64,000 nucleotides of DNA from Nocardia uniformis NBRC 13702 (GCF_001613345.1 NZ_BDCE01000006.1:62001-126000), one strand, 5' to 3'; shown: positions 9,069 through 19,147, counted from the first letter of the stretch. Numbers and translations: made by a program. Notes: generated from the sequence alone by a model not told the origin.

Positions 9069-9521
9069 TCACTGTGACGGCACGGGTGGCTCCGCCGGTA
9101 TGGGCAGCGAGGCCGGGGAACCTGTTTCACGGGAAACAATGTCGTGCGCGTAGACCGAGACTGCCAGCCGCGCACCGAGATCAGCGAGCCGGCCCAGCGT
9201 CGAGACCGAGAGCATCGGCTGCGCGGTCCGGCTCTCAGCGACCGCGTCGTAGCCGAAGTCGAACACTCGATCCTCGACGGCATCCCATCGGGCTCGCGCC
9301 TCGGCGGGCAAGCGCTCGAGCACCGCGCAGCAGGCGGCGGCCACCGCATCCGGATCGTCCGCGGGATCGACGGACACCTCGAAGGAGAGCAGCCAGCTGC
9401 CGTCGCCGACCGCACCGCAATAGAGCGGGGAGAGGTTCTCGGCGACGGCTTCGAGCGCCTCGCGGAGATCCGTCAGGCCCGCGCTATCGCGGACCTCCAC
9501 ATCAACATTCAGAAAATTCAC
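9069..9521 (-). CDS. hypothetical protein between rsmG and parA
   Basis: About 150 residues if started at GTG 9521 (MNFLNVDVEVRD). Starts at GTG 9548 or further upstream (to 9614, overlapping the rsmG end) are also possible, and none has a good ribosome site. The protein is acidic, with Trp/Leu-rich GDGSWLLSFEVSVDPADDPDAV and a Leu/Ala-rich C-terminal half. I do not recognise a family. A parS-like site lies within its 3' region (encoding VSRET) and another just before the start. It could be co-transcribed with rsmG, whose stop lies 43 bases upstream. Confidence 0.55.
   Translation of the reverse strand: MNFLNVDVEVRDSAGLTDLREALEAVAENLSPLYCGAVGDGSWLLSFEVSVDPADDPDAVAAACCAVLERLPAEARARWDAVEDRVFDFGYDAVAESRTAQPMLSVSTLGRLADLGARLAVSVYAHDIVSRETGSPASLPIPAEPPVPSQ
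9123..9138. promoter_or_regulatory. parS-like site 3 (inside the hypothetical gene)
   Basis: TGTTTCACGGGAAACA, one base from consensus, in frame as VSRET. Confidence 0.8.
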
Positions 9522-9531
9522 TGCCCGAGCT

Positions 9532-9547
9532 TGTTCCACGTGAAACA
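9532..9547. promoter_or_regulatory. parS-like site 4 (just after rsmG)
   Basis: TGTTCCACGTGAAACA, one base from consensus. Confidence 0.85.
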
Positions 9548-9564
9548 CGAAAAGCAAGCCGATT

Positions 9565-10263
9565 TCAGCGGCCGCGCGACTTCCGGCGCTCGGAGCGGGG
9601 GAGTCGCTCAGCACTGATCACCACCGTGGGGGTCGCCAGTATGCCCACACCACATTCCAGGACTTCGGCCCTACCGGCTCCGGCCCGGGTCAGTTCATCG
9701 CGGTCGCGCTCCAACTCCTCGGCCGCGCTGACACCCTTGAGGGCGAGCATCCGCCCGTGCTCGTGGACCAGCGGCATGGACCAGCCCGCCAGCTTCGCCA
9801 GCGGAGCCACCGCACGGGAGGTCACCACATCGGCTCCGCCGGCTTCCTTCTTCACACCGGACTGCTCGGCCCGGCCCCGCACCACGGTGACATTCAGTCC
9901 GGCGGACTCGATGAACTCGGCCAGGAAGACGGTGCGGCGAAGCAGCGGCTCCACCAAGGTGATTCGGAGGTCCGGTCGGGCGATGGCGAGCGGGATGCCC
10001 GGGAGCCCCGCACCGCTGCCGACATCGACCACGGTGGCCCCCTCACCGATCAGCTCACCGATCACGGCGCAGTTGAGGATGTGGCGGTCCCACAGCCGAG
10101 GCACCTCGCGCGGCCCGATGAGCCCGCGCTCCACGCCCGCACTCGCGAGGGCGTCGCAGTAGCGCTCGGCGAGGACCAATCGATCACCGAAGATCACCGC
10201 GGCCTCAGCGGGCGGCTCGAGATCGGGAGCGGTCAGATCGGCACCTGGTTCCACGTGAAACAT
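9565..10263 (-). CDS. rsmG: 16S rRNA (guanine527-N7)-methyltransferase
   Basis: A 232-residue SAM-dependent methyltransferase (GidB). The SAM motif [17 protein letters not shown] and the substrate-side motif [10 protein letters not shown] are clear, with the family N-terminal stretch [15 protein letters not shown]. It methylates G527 in the 530 loop of 16S rRNA. Loss of this enzyme gives low-level streptomycin resistance in related bacteria. The start codon lies in a parS-like site, so the protein begins MFHVEP. Confidence 0.95.
   Translation of the reverse strand: MFHVEPGADLTAPDLEPPAEAAVIFGDRLVLAERYCDALASAGVERGLIGPREVPRLWDRHILNCAVIGELIGEGATVVDVGSGAGLPGIPLAIARPDLRITLVEPLLRRTVFLAEFIESAGLNVTVVRGRAEQSGVKKEAGGADVVTSRAVAPLAKLAGWSMPLVHEHGRMLALKGVSAAEELERDRDELTRAGAGRAEVLECGVGILATPTVVISAERLPRSERRKSRGR
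10247..10262. promoter_or_regulatory. parS-like site 5 (over the rsmG start)
   Basis: GGTTCCACGTGAAACA, two bases from consensus. It overlaps the rsmG start codon. Confidence 0.7.
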
Positions 10264-10397
10264 CCTTCCGAACTATTCGAACTCATCGACGGTCCCGGGG
10301 AATTCGACCGGAACCCACCTGCGGGACTTGGGAGATCCGCCTCGAGGCGGCGGGCAAGAGCACATGCGTGACGGGAGAGGGGACTTACGGATAAGCG

Positions 10398-10429
10398 TAG
10401 GGCCCCCGGTTTGCGAACCGGGGGCCCTA
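10398..10429. terminator. terminator between jag and rsmG
   Basis: A perfect 14-bp G/C-rich stem (TAGGGCCCCCGGTT and complement) with loop TGCG lies just after the jag stop. It separates the rpmH-rnpA-yidD-yidC-jag operon from rsmG. Confidence 0.8.
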
Positions 10430-10449
10430 TGGCTGTTGCCGTACGCGTG

Positions 10450-10986
10450 TCAGGCCGGAAGCACCACAACGCGGCGGTTGGGCTCCACGCCTTCGCTCTC
10501 GCTCTCGACGCCATCGACGGCCGCCACGGCGTCGTGCACGATCTTGCGCTCGAACGGAGTCATGGGGGTCAGCGATTCCCGCTCGCCGGACTTCAGCACC
10601 CGCTCGGCCGCTTCCTTACCCAGTGCGCTCAGCTCCGAGCGGCGCTTGGCGCGCCAGCCCGCGACATCGAGCATGAGCCGGCTACGGACACCCGTCGCCT
10701 GCTGCACGGCCAGACGAGTCAGCTCCTGCAGGGCGTCGAGCACCTCACCGCCCCGGCCCACCAGCTTGGTGAGGTCCTTGCCGCCATCGATGCTCACCAC
10801 CGCGCGGTCACCCTCGACATCGAGATCGATATCGCCATCGAAGTCGAGCACATCCAGCAGTTGCTCGAGGTAGTCACCGGCGATCTCACCCTCTTCGATG
10901 AGCGCTTCCTCGGCGTCCTGCACGACATCCGTGTCCGCCGCAGCTGCCGTCACAGTGGGGTCCCCTCCATCGGTCTCAACAGTCAT
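10450..10986 (-). CDS. jag: Jag/KhpB-like RNA-binding protein (KH-R3H)
   Basis: A 178-residue cytosolic RNA-binding protein. It has an acidic N-terminus, a KH domain (DLTKLVGRGGEVLDALQELTRLAVQ, about 75-105) and an R3H domain (MTPFERKIVHDAV, near 150) with the conserved R-x3-H spacing. ATG 10986 is chosen because AGAAGGAA is about 8 bases upstream; ATG 10992 is too close to it. It follows yidC, the usual order in the rpmH operon. Confidence 0.92.
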   Translation of the reverse strand: MTVETDGGDPTVTAAAADTDVVQDAEEALIEEGEIAGDYLEQLLDVLDFDGDIDLDVEGDRAVVSIDGGKDLTKLVGRGGEVLDALQELTRLAVQQATGVRSRLMLDVAGWRAKRRSELSALGKEAAERVLKSGERESLTPMTPFERKIVHDAVAAVDGVESESEGVEPNRRVVVLPA

Positions 10987-11033
10987 GGTCATTTCCTTCT
11001 TCTGCAATTGTCCGGCGCAGGCGCACGCGGGAT

Positions 11034-12119
11034 TCAGCGCCGCTTCTTCTGATTGGGGCGACCGCGGTTGCCGGAGCGCTTCTTATTGCCGGTCGATTTG
11101 GCGGTCGACTTGGCAACGGGCTTGGCGCCGTTCTGCGCCGCCGGGGGAGTGGCTTCGGACGCATCCGCGGAGTCATCGGCGGCACCCGACTTCTTCCGCA
11201 TTTCGACCGGCTTGGCACCCGGCTTCGGAGCGTTCTGCGCGCGACGCTCGGCGGCGGCGGCCTTCTTCTCCTCTTCTTCCTTCTCCATCCGACCGAATAC
11301 GTAGTGCTGCTGCACGTAGGTCCAGATGTTGTTGGCGACCCAGTAGATGAGGATGGCGACGGGCAGGAACGGACCACCGACCATCACACCGAGCGGGAAC
11401 ACGTACAGCGCCAGCTTGTTCATCATGGCGGCCTGTGGGTTGGCGAGCGCTTCCGGGCTCTGCCGGGCCACCGAGGCGCGGGCATTGAAGTGCGTCGCCA
11501 CACCGGCGATGATCATGAGCGGGATAGCGACGGCGCCGATGGCGATCTTCGACGGCAAACCACCGGAGACGGTGTAGGCCTGCATCACGCTTTCCGGCAT
11601 GGTCATGAATGCCGAGAGCGGGGCACCGAAAATACGGGCGCCCAGGAAGGATTGCACGTCCGCGGCACTGAAGACGTAGTTCGCCGTATTGGCATTTTCC
11701 TCGACGGACATGCCGAGCTGGCCGAACCCGTGGCCGGTGCGGTTGAACGACCGCAGCACATGGAACAGACCGAGGAATACCGGAACCTGCAGCAGCACCG
11801 GCAGACAACCCATGAGTGGGTTGAAGCCGTTGTCCTTCTGCAACTTCTGCATCTCGAGCGCCATCTTCTGGCGATCGTTCTTGTACTTGGCCTGCAGCGC
11901 CTTGATCTGCGGCTGGAATTCCTGCATCTGCTTGGTGGTGCGGATCTGCTTCACGAAGGGCTTGTAGAGCACCGCTCGCAGCGTGAAGACGAGGAACACC
12001 ACAGCCAGGGTCCAGGCCCAACCATTGTCGTAGCCCAGCACGAACCCGAAGGCGCGGTGCCAGAACCACAAGATCCAAGACACCGGGTAATAGATAATGT
12101 CGAGCACGGCGCTATGCAC
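11034..12119 (-). CDS. yidC: membrane protein insertase YidC
   Basis: A 361-residue inner-membrane insertase of the Oxa1/YidC/Alb3 family. The first membrane helix is near residue 10 ([15 protein letters not shown]). A cytosolic coiled hairpin carries [20 protein letters not shown] and is followed by four more membrane segments. The hydrophilic groove region includes [13 protein letters not shown]. The C-terminus is a long basic tail ending KKRR that can contact ribosomes. The start at ATG 12119 overlaps the yidD end by 8 bases; GTG 12107 is an alternative. Confidence 0.95.
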   Translation of the reverse strand: MHSAVLDIIYYPVSWILWFWHRAFGFVLGYDNGWAWTLAVVFLVFTLRAVLYKPFVKQIRTTKQMQEFQPQIKALQAKYKNDRQKMALEMQKLQKDNGFNPLMGCLPVLLQVPVFLGLFHVLRSFNRTGHGFGQLGMSVEENANTANYVFSAADVQSFLGARIFGAPLSAFMTMPESVMQAYTVSGGLPSKIAIGAVAIPLMIIAGVATHFNARASVARQSPEALANPQAAMMNKLALYVFPLGVMVGGPFLPVAILIYWVANNIWTYVQQHYVFGRMEKEEEEKKAAAAERRAQNAPKPGAKPVEMRKKSGAADDSADASEATPPAAQNGAKPVAKSTAKSTGNKKRSGNRGRPNQKKRR

Positions 12120-12507
12120 TCCCGTCGGTCGTATCGCCGGTCACCGCGGGCGGTGACCCTTTACAAGTCGATGCCTCGCTCGGCGGAGACGACAAGTCGT
12201 GTTCAGCCGTCGGAGACGACAGATCATCGCCAGCCGGCGGAGATGCCCAGGCTTGCCTGGGCTTGCGCTCCGGAACGGGGTCCCACCCACCAGGGTGCCA
12301 GGGCGCACATTTGGCCAGTCGCACGGCCGCCAATCCGAGTCCGATGAAAAGTCCTCGGGTGCGCAACGCTGTCACCGCGTACTCGCTACAGGTGGGGGTG
12401 AAACGACACACCGGCATACGAGTGGGGGAGATGTAGGTCCGATACAGCTCGATGAGAAAGATCAAGGCCCGGGCCGGCAGGCGCGCCGCGGCACGCAGGG
12501 CGGTCAT
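12112..12507 (-). CDS. yidD: membrane insertion efficiency factor YidD
   Basis: A 131-residue membrane-associated protein. The conserved core [29 protein letters not shown] and [12 protein letters not shown] identifies it. The last ~45 residues are an extra, low-complexity tail in which DLSSP recurs. It overlaps rnpA by 4 bases and yidC by 8, so the three are translationally coupled. Confidence 0.93.
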   Translation of the reverse strand: MTALRAAARLPARALIFLIELYRTYISPTRMPVCRFTPTCSEYAVTALRTRGLFIGLGLAAVRLAKCAPWHPGGWDPVPERKPRQAWASPPAGDDLSSPTAEHDLSSPPSEASTCKGSPPAVTGDTTDGSA

Positions 12508-12908
12508 GCGTCGCTGCCGGTGAGAACGCCGAGTTTACGTAGTCCGGCGTGTAGCTGCCGTCGCAGTTCGTCGGACGATGCGTCCGCGGCGCCGGGCAGT
12601 GCACGAAGCACCACGTCGGCGCCGTCGGGTAGCTCCGCGGCCAGGCTCGAGCAGATATGACGCAGGCGGCGGGCCACCCGGTGGCGTACCACCGCGTTTC
12701 CCACCGCCTTGCTGACGATCAATCCGAATCGCGGCCCGCCTACCCGAACGGTCGGCAGCTGCTGGTTCGCCACGTCCTGCTCACTGTCGCGCCCGCCGCC
12801 ATCTAGTAGCACGTGCACGACAAGATCCCGCCTCCCGATCCGCCGGCCACGGCGCACCGTCCGGGAAAAGTCGGTACGACGATGCAGCCGATAGGACTCA
12901 GGCAACAC
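12504..12908 (-). CDS. rnpA: ribonuclease P protein component
   Basis: A 134-residue basic protein that helps RNase P RNA mature tRNA 5' ends. The hallmarks are FSRTVRRGRRIGRRDLVVHV and the family signature GNAVVRHRVARRLRHI, the RNR-type motif. The start is GTG 12908. It sits between rpmH and yidD, the nearly universal order. Confidence 0.95.
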   Translation of the reverse strand: MLPESYRLHRRTDFSRTVRRGRRIGRRDLVVHVLLDGGGRDSEQDVANQQLPTVRVGGPRFGLIVSKAVGNAVVRHRVARRLRHICSSLAAELPDGADVVLRALPGAADASSDELRRQLHAGLRKLGVLTGSDA

Positions 12909-13002
12909 CTGAGCGTCCGAGCGGGAAGGAGTAGGCGGGAGTCCGGAAGAACGATCCGTACGGCGAGCCGGTCATGCGACGCCGAATCCGGGTGTTATCG
13001 GA

Positions 13003-13146
13003 TCAGGCCGTGAGCTTCGCGCGGCCCTTGCCGCGCCGCGCGGAAACGATGGCGCGGCCCGCACGGGTCCGCATCCGGAGACGGAAGCCGTGGACGCGCG
13101 CCCGACGACGGTTGTTCGGCTGGAACGTCCGCTTGCCCTTGGCCAC
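13003..13146 (-). CDS. rpmH: 50S ribosomal protein L34
   Basis: A 47-residue, very basic protein reading [20 protein letters not shown] at its start and ending KGRAKLTA. Start is GTG 13146, with GAGGAG about 10 bases upstream. Length and sequence are typical for L34. It heads the leftward operon with rnpA, yidD, yidC and jag, and is divergent from dnaA. Confidence 0.97.
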   Translation of the reverse strand: MAKGKRTFQPNNRRRARVHGFRLRMRTRAGRAIVSARRGKGRAKLTA

Positions 13147-13729
13147 GGTCAACACTCCTCTAGGTGGTGGACGTCTGATGACGCCCGAAGCTTATTCGGT
13201 GAAACATGTTCGCGATGGACTCGCGCGCAAGACCCTTGTCAGGCACGGGCAGCAGACAGCCGCCACCGCACCATAGGGTGACTGTACGAGGGTACTGATC
13301 ACGTGATCGAGGGTCAAACTCGGGGTGGGGTGATGACCGTCGCGCTGCTGGTCAGCGGTCCAGATCGACAGCCCACCGCTACCGCCACCTCAGCCTATTC
13401 GGCCCAGCGCCACTGCGCGACACGTCTTTCCAGGGCATTCGTCTCGCGGCGGGTCCTCGTGTACGGTCCTTCACACGGCTTGCCCAGCGAATCACCCGTC
13501 GGTTGCTCGACGGTTGCTGAAGAACCGCAGGTATACGCCCGATTCGGGGGAACCGCCGCGTCGCCCCGCATATCCCCAGGTTGTCCACATCTGTGGATAA
13601 TTGTGTGGAAAGACCCCTGGAGTGGCATATTCGTAGGGCCGACGGTGCTTTGCCGACGCTCGGACTGTGGGGGATCCGAGCAGCGCCGACCGTCTGCTCC
13701 TATCGACTACTCCGGGGAGGACGACGTTC
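13147..13729. promoter_or_regulatory. rpmH-dnaA divergent control region
   Basis: About 580 bp without a gene. Near its dnaA end it has a DnaA box TTGTCCACA (13581-13589) and the inverted TTATCCACA (read as TGTGGATAA, 13592-13600), followed by TTGTGTGGA. This arrangement allows autoregulation of dnaA by DnaA. Promoter positions for rpmH and dnaA are not certain from sequence alone. Confidence 0.7.
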
Positions 13730-15628
13730 GTGGACGCCGAGCAGAACGAGTTGACCGCCGTATGGCCCGATGTCGTGGCCGAACTCACCGCGGGTTCCAC
13801 CGACGGTGAGATCCAGCCCGTCTCCAAGGCGCTCAAAGCCTGGCTGGGGCTCATTACGCCGATCACCTTCGCGCAGGGGTTCGCCCTGCTCTCGGTATCC
13901 GGACCCTTGGCGCAGCAGGTCGTGGAACGCGATCTGAGAGAGCCGATTCTGCGTTCTCTGGCGCGTCGGCTCGGCCCCCAGGTGGAGGGCCTCGGGGTGC
14001 GGATCGCCGCACCGCAGCACCCGCCCGCCGATCGCGCGCCGAACCCTCGCCACGCCCGGATGACCTCCCGTCCGGAGCGCCCGCGCGAGCCGCATCAGGC
14101 ACCGCCGCAGTATTCGTCGGCACCGGAACCCCGGATGGCCGAACGTCCCGCTCCGCGCTTCCAGGCCCAGCAGGAGTACGCCGAATCGCCGCGCTACCTG
14201 GATCCTCCGGAGTATTCGGACCGGGATAGCTATGCACCTGTGGATTACGGTCAGCCGCAGATGGCCGAGGAATTGCCGGAGCCGATGCCGGAGCGCATGC
14301 CCGAGCGCATGTCGGAGCCGATGAACGAACCCATGCAGCGCATGCCCGAGCCGATGCCGCAGCAGATGTCGCCGCAGCAGCAGCCCCAGCAGCGGCGACG
14401 GGAAGCCCCGCATCGCTCCCAGCAGCTGCCGCCGGGCCAGGAATCACTGTTCCCGGCAGAGCCGGAATCCGAACCCGATCCGATGCCCGCCGCGCGGCGG
14501 CCGGTGGAGACCGATGACGACGAGCCGGTCGTCAATGCCCGCAACTCGTGGCCGACCTACTTCAATAAGTCCCCCGAGCGCGACACGCCCTCGTCGTCCT
14601 CGGCCAGCCTGAACGCCAAGTACACCTTCGAAACCTTCGTCATCGGTGCCTCGAACCGGTTCGCACATGCGGCCGCGGTGGCCATCGCGGAGGCTCCGGC
14701 GCGGGCCTACAATCCGCTGTTCGTTTGGGGCGCTTCGGGTTTGGGGAAGACGCACCTGCTACACGCGGCCGGTCACTACGCCCAGCGGTTGTTCCCCGGG
14801 ATGCGGGTCAAGTACGTATCCACCGAGGAGTTCACCAACGACTTCATCAACAGTCTGCGCGACGACCGGAAGGTGGCGTTCAAACGCCGCTACCGGGAGA
14901 CCGACATTCTGCTGGTGGACGACATCCAGTTCATCGAGGGTAAGGAAGGCATCCAGGAGGAGTTCTTCCACACCTTCAATACGCTGCACAACGCCAATAA
15001 GCAGATCGTGGTGTCCTCGGACCGCCCGCCCAAGCAGCTGGCCACCCTGGAGGAGCGGCTGCGCACCCGCTTCGAATGGGGCCTCATCACCGATGTGCAG
15101 CCGCCGGAGCTGGAGACGCGAATCGCGATCCTGCGCAAGAAGGCCCGGATGGACCGCCTCGACGCACCGCACGACGTGCTGGAGCTCATTGCCAGCCGGG
15201 TGGAGCGCAATATCCGGGAGCTGGAGGGTGCGCTGATCCGGGTGACGGCATTCGCCTCGCTCAATGGTCAGCCGCTGGATCTGCCCCTGGCCGAGATGGT
15301 GTTGCGCGATCTCATGCCCGATACCGCCACCATGGAGATCACCGCGGCCACGATCATGGCCGTGACGGCGGAGTACTTCAATACCACCCTCGAGGAGCTG
15401 ACCGGTCCGGGTAAGGCGCGGCCGCTGGCGCAGGCCCGGCAGATCGCCATGTACCTGTCCCGAGAGCTCACCGACCTATCGCTGCCCAAGATCGGTCAGG
15501 CCTTCGGTCGTGACCACACGACGGTCATGTACGCCGAGAAGAAGGTGCGCAAGGAGATGACCGAACGGCGCCGAGTCTACGACCAGGTTCAAGAACTAAC
15601 AGCCCGAATTAAACAGCGTTCGCGCTGA
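13730..15628 (+). CDS. dnaA: chromosomal replication initiator DnaA
   Basis: A 632-residue initiator. Domain I spans about 1-95 ([12 protein letters not shown]). Domain II is a long Pro/Met/Gln-rich linker at about 100-270, containing repeated MPEPM/MPERM units. The AAA+ domain has Walker A GASGLGKT at 334-341 and Walker B LLVDDIQF near 394. Domain IV has the DNA-binding signature [14 protein letters not shown] near 593. GTG 13730 is chosen because GGGGAGG is 9 bases upstream; the frame is open to 13667. The linker is longer than the mycobacterial one. Confidence 0.97.
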   Translation: MDAEQNELTAVWPDVVAELTAGSTDGEIQPVSKALKAWLGLITPITFAQGFALLSVSGPLAQQVVERDLREPILRSLARRLGPQVEGLGVRIAAPQHPPADRAPNPRHARMTSRPERPREPHQAPPQYSSAPEPRMAERPAPRFQAQQEYAESPRYLDPPEYSDRDSYAPVDYGQPQMAEELPEPMPERMPERMSEPMNEPMQRMPEPMPQQMSPQQQPQQRRREAPHRSQQLPPGQESLFPAEPESEPDPMPAARRPVETDDDEPVVNARNSWPTYFNKSPERDTPSSSSASLNAKYTFETFVIGASNRFAHAAAVAIAEAPARAYNPLFVWGASGLGKTHLLHAAGHYAQRLFPGMRVKYVSTEEFTNDFINSLRDDRKVAFKRRYRETDILLVDDIQFIEGKEGIQEEFFHTFNTLHNANKQIVVSSDRPPKQLATLEERLRTRFEWGLITDVQPPELETRIAILRKKARMDRLDAPHDVLELIASRVERNIRELEGALIRVTAFASLNGQPLDLPLAEMVLRDLMPDTATMEITAATIMAVTAEYFNTTLEELTGPGKARPLAQARQIAMYLSRELTDLSLPKIGQAFGRDHTTVMYAEKKVRKEMTERRRVYDQVQELTARIKQRSR

Positions 15629-15693
15629 TCCACAGTCCACAGGCCCCCACGTCTTCTGACGTGGGGGTCTTGTGTTTTCGGGGTTGTGGATTC

Positions 15694-16031
15694 CTCGAGG
15701 ATTCCTCGAGGAAACTCTGTGGATTCCTCGAGGAATCCCACTGTTGTCCACCGGTTTGCTACCAGGCCTCCGCTAACAGCTGTGCACGGCCGGTAGTGCA
15801 CAGTTCCCACAGGCAGATTCATGCACGGGGCCTGACCGGCCAGGATTCGAGTTATGCCCTGTGGATTCCTCGAGGACTCCCTGTCAGGTCCTCGAGGAAT
15901 CCTCGAGTTGTCCCCGGATTCGCTCCCATGTGGGCAGACTGGGCCAGAACGGTGGAACAACTCGAGGACGACTCGAGGATGAATGTGGGACAACTTCGGA
16001 TCTCCACAGTCGCTCCGCATTCATCCTCGAG
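15694..16031. repeat. cluster of nine CTCGAG palindromes in oriC
   Basis: CTCGAG starts at 15694, 15705, 15727, 15869, 15891, 15902, 15961, 15972 and 16026. Most are in a longer palindrome close to ATTCCTCGAGGAAT. Three are preceded by TGTGGATTC, so half of a DnaA-box-like sequence runs into the palindrome. Several are paired with 11-bp centre spacing (15694/15705, 15891/15902 and 15961/15972), about one helical turn. Confidence 0.95.
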
Positions 16032-16104
16032 TCACTCCACGGACATCCACACGCCACCGCGCGCTCTCACCTGCGGAAATGGGCGAAGTCCACAGATTCC
16101 ACAC

Positions 16105-16152
16105 GACCTATTACTACTTAGATTTCTCTCCTAGAGAACTCTTCTTTAAAAC
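16105..16152. other. probable DNA unwinding element
   Basis: An AT-rich tract, the most AT-rich stretch of the origin, starts about 10 bases after a pair of DnaA-box-like sequences. Its beginning, TATTACTACTTAGAT, reads on the other strand as TAG/TAA triplets, similar to the DnaA-trio motif next to unwinding regions. The assignment is by composition and position. Confidence 0.6.
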
Positions 16153-16529
16153 AGGGTGTGTGGAAACTCGGTTTGGGAGCGCACGGTTCGACCCAGCGCA
16201 CTCCACACTCGAACAGCGGCCTGGACAAGACGAAGTGGTCTCTCGTGCACAGGCACATCGCTCACGGAGCCCCATGCGTTGCAACCCATAGCCATCGCGC
16301 ATCGGTCGCAGTGCCTCGTGCCACGTCCCGCTCGGTCCTCGGATGCTCGACACCGGAAAACCGCTCGGAGGGTCGACGTTGGCGACTAGCCCTTGCGCGG
16401 GTACGGTTTGGTGTCGGTTGCCTGTGCCAGACTTTTGTAGGCACCGATTCACCAGCAGCCCTGTGCACTAGCCGCGCTGGACGAGCCGATGCAGATCACG
16501 ACCGAGATTGGGAGAGGACACACCGGGCG

Positions 16530-17699
16530 ATGGAACTGGCAAGCATGAAGTTTCGGGTCGCTCGCGAGGATTTCGCCGAATCCGTTGCGTGGGTGGCTCG
16601 CAGCCTGCCCTCGCGACCTCCAGTGCCTGTACTCGGCGGCGTGCTCCTCGTGGCGGATGAAGACGGCCTGACGGTCTCCGGGTTCGACTATGAGGTCTCC
16701 GCGCAGATGCGGGTGGCGGCCGAAGTCGCGGGCGGCGGACAGGTTCTCGTATCGGGTCGCCTGCTGGCGGATATCACCAAGGCGCTCTCCAACAAGCCGG
16801 TGGATGTCTCGGTGGACGGCACTCGCGTACTGATCCAGTGCGGCAGTGCGAAGTTCTCGCTGCCCACCATGCCGGTCGAGGACTATCCCCAACTTCCCGA
16901 ACTTCCTCCCCAGACCGGTGAGCTCGCGGTCGATGTGTTCTCCGAGGCGGTCGGCCAGGTAGCCGTGGCCGCGGGACGCGATGACACGCTGCCCATGCTC
17001 ACCGGCATCAGGGTCGAAATCGAAGGCCCCAAGGTAGTTCTCGCGGCCACCGACCGCTTCCGGCTCGCTGTGCGCGAACTGGAGTGGAATCCGGGCCGCG
17101 CGGATGTGGAGACCGCGGTGCTGGTCCCGGCTCGCACCCTGTCCGAGTCGGGTAAGACGCTCGGTGCCTCCGATCAGCCGGTGCAGTTGGCGTTCGGGAC
17201 CGGCTCCGACGGCCTGCTCGGCATCGTGAACGGCGGGCGCCGCACCACGACCCGGCTGCTGGACGCGGAGTTCCCCAAGTTCCGCCAATTGCTCCCCAAG
17301 GAGCACACCTCCATCGCCACCCTGGCGGTCAGCGCGCTCACCGAGGCCATCAAGCGTGTGGCGCTGGTGGCAGAGCGTGGCGCACAGGTGCGAATGGAGT
17401 TCTCCGATCAGGGCCTGCTGTTGTCGGCGGGCGGTGACGATGCCGGTCGCGCCGAGGAGTGGATCGAGGCCGACTTCCGTGGTGAGGCGCTGACCATCGC
17501 GTTCAATCCGGGCTACCTGGTGGACGGTCTGTCCGCGCTGCGTTCGGATCGGGTGATCTTCGGATTCACCACGCCCAGCCGTCCCGCGGTGCTGCTGCCG
17601 GCGCCGGAGGCCGATCCCGAGCCGCTCGATTCGGGCGCTTTCCCGGCACTGGTCGGTAACTACATCTACCTGCTGATGCCGGTCCGGCTTCCGGGCTGA
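16530..17699 (+). CDS. dnaN: DNA polymerase III sliding clamp (beta subunit)
   Basis: A 389-residue clamp with three repeats of the DnaN fold. Landmarks are [13 protein letters not shown] at the domain I end, [17 protein letters not shown] and [12 protein letters not shown] in domain II, and [14 protein letters not shown] with C-terminal [12 protein letters not shown] in domain III. The frame is open to 16158, but ATG 16530 matches the conserved N-terminus and has GGAGAGG upstream. It tethers the replicative polymerase to DNA. Confidence 0.96.
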   Translation: MELASMKFRVAREDFAESVAWVARSLPSRPPVPVLGGVLLVADEDGLTVSGFDYEVSAQMRVAAEVAGGGQVLVSGRLLADITKALSNKPVDVSVDGTRVLIQCGSAKFSLPTMPVEDYPQLPELPPQTGELAVDVFSEAVGQVAVAAGRDDTLPMLTGIRVEIEGPKVVLAATDRFRLAVRELEWNPGRADVETAVLVPARTLSESGKTLGASDQPVQLAFGTGSDGLLGIVNGGRRTTTRLLDAEFPKFRQLLPKEHTSIATLAVSALTEAIKRVALVAERGAQVRMEFSDQGLLLSAGGDDAGRAEEWIEADFRGEALTIAFNPGYLVDGLSALRSDRVIFGFTTPSRPAVLLPAPEADPEPLDSGAFPALVGNYIYLLMPVRLPG

Positions 17700-17849
17700 G
17701 AGTCTGTGCACAGTGTTGACAACTCTGTGAAAAAGTCGGTGCGAGCGGGGAGTTCGTCATCTTTCAGCGGATTCCCCCGTGCCACACGGGTTTTCCACAG
17801 AGATATCTCGGACAGCGATATTTCTGGCGCGACGGACGCGGTGGAGTAG

Positions 17850-19043
17850 ATGTACATTCGGGCGCTGTCGCTGCTCGATTTCCGCTCCTGGGAGCAGGCT
17901 GAACTCGAATTGCCCCCGGGTCGAACGGTTTTCCTCGGCTCCAATGGCAATGGCAAGACCAACTTGGTCGAAGCGGTCGGCTACCTGTCCACACTCGGTT
18001 CACACCGGGTATCGGCGGACACGCCGCTGATCCGGATCGGCACCCAGCGCGCCCGGATCGGGGCCACGGTGGTCAATACCGGCCGCGAGCTGCGCATCGA
18101 TGTGGAGCTGAATCAGGGCACCGCCAATCGCGCGCAGATCAACCGGTCCCCGGTGCGGCGGACGCGGGAGATCCTGGGGATTCTGCAGACCGTGCTGTTC
18201 GCGCCGGAGGATCTGTCGCTGGTACGTGGTGATCCTTCCGAGCGTCGGCGCTTCCTGGATGAGTTGGCCACCGCGCGCCTGCCGCGCCTGGCCGGGGTGC
18301 GCGCGGACTACGACAAGGTATTGCGGCAGCGCTCCGCACTGTTGAAGACCGCCGGTCGCCACGGGCGTTCGAGTGGTCGCGGTGGTTCGGGCGCGGAGTT
18401 GAGCACCCTCGACGTGTGGGACGGTCACCTGGCGACGCACGGGAGTGTGCTGCTCGCGCAGCGGCTGCGACTGGTCCACGAACTTTATCCACACCTTGCA
18501 CAGGCGTATTCGGCCATCGCGCCCGAATCTCGGCCCGCCACAATCGGTTACCGCAGTTCCAGCCTGCCGCCGGAATTCCTGGACCCCGCCCGCGTGCCAC
18601 AGAGCGACGATGTGGACGTTCTCGAGGCAATCCTGTTGCGCGAGTTGTCCACAGCCCGTCCCAAGGAACTCGATCGCGGGGTCTGCCTGGTCGGCCCGCA
18701 CCGCGACGATCTGGATCTCATGCTCGGTTCGGCACCGGCCAAGGGTTTCGCCAGTCACGGCGAATCCTGGTCCTTCGCACTGGCTTTGCGCCTGGGCGCC
18801 TTCGAATTGCTGCGCGCCGAGGGCAGCGATCCGGTGCTCATCCTCGACGACGTCTTCGCCGAACTCGATCGCCGCCGCCGCACCGCCCTGGCCACCGTCG
18901 CCGCCACCGCCGAACAGGTATTCATCACCGCGGCCGTCGCCGAGGATGTGCCCGCCGAACTCGAAGCCAATCCACTGCGCGTGGAAACCACGGGCGAGGC
19001 CGACCACCGCGCCTCCCGCTTGTCCGCCTCCCCGAGTCTTTAG
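17850..19043 (+). CDS. recF: DNA repair ATPase RecF
   Basis: A 397-residue SMC-like ATPase of the RecFOR gap-repair pathway. It has Walker [10 protein letters not shown] near residue 33, the RecF stretch [24 protein letters not shown], and signature plus Walker B regions ending in [13 protein letters not shown]. The gene directly follows dnaN, with only 150 bp between and no gnd gene. The last residues (RLSASPSL) and the stop codon fall inside copy D of the 124-bp repeat, so the C-terminus seems repeat-derived. Confidence 0.95.
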   Translation: MYIRALSLLDFRSWEQAELELPPGRTVFLGSNGNGKTNLVEAVGYLSTLGSHRVSADTPLIRIGTQRARIGATVVNTGRELRIDVELNQGTANRAQINRSPVRRTREILGILQTVLFAPEDLSLVRGDPSERRRFLDELATARLPRLAGVRADYDKVLRQRSALLKTAGRHGRSSGRGGSGAELSTLDVWDGHLATHGSVLLAQRLRLVHELYPHLAQAYSAIAPESRPATIGYRSSSLPPEFLDPARVPQSDDVDVLEAILLRELSTARPKELDRGVCLVGPHRDDLDLMLGSAPAKGFASHGESWSFALALRLGAFELLRAEGSDPVLILDDVFAELDRRRRTALATVAATAEQVFITAAVAEDVPAELEANPLRVETTGEADHRASRLSASPSL

Positions 19044-19147
19044 CGCATGGCTCCGAGCCGCTGCCCGGCATGCACGCGTGCCGCCGGTTGGGAGCCGAGC
19101 CGATTTTGGGCGTACCCGGCGAGTTACCCCGAACCTCACGAAATCAG
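19024..19147 (+). repeat. 124-bp repeat family, copy D (overlaps recF stop)
   Basis: A full 124-bp copy in the same orientation as copies A-C. It runs from CCGCCTCCCCGAGTCTTTAG to CACGAAATCAG, so the recF stop is within its first 20 bases. It is followed after 71 bp by copy E in the opposite orientation. Confidence 0.88.

Larger units (their letters stand above)
15629..16529. other. oriC: replication origin oriC (dnaA-dnaN intergenic region)
   Basis: A 900-bp gene-free region between dnaA and dnaN, the origin position in Mycobacteriales. DnaA-box-like sequences include TTGTCCACC (15744-15752), TTGTCCCCG (15908-15916), reverse TGTGGGACAA (15985-15994), AAGTCCACA (16087-16095) and ATTCCACAC (16095-16103). 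They are followed by an AT-rich stretch. Nine CTCGAG palindromes lie between 15694 and 16031. Many boxes are imperfect, which is common in high-GC origins. Confidence 0.88.

Noticed and set aside
15694..16031. Possible CRISPR array in the oriC region
   Set aside because: Repeat units are short palindromes with irregular spacing (11 to over 130 bp) and no cas genes; they are part of the origin.
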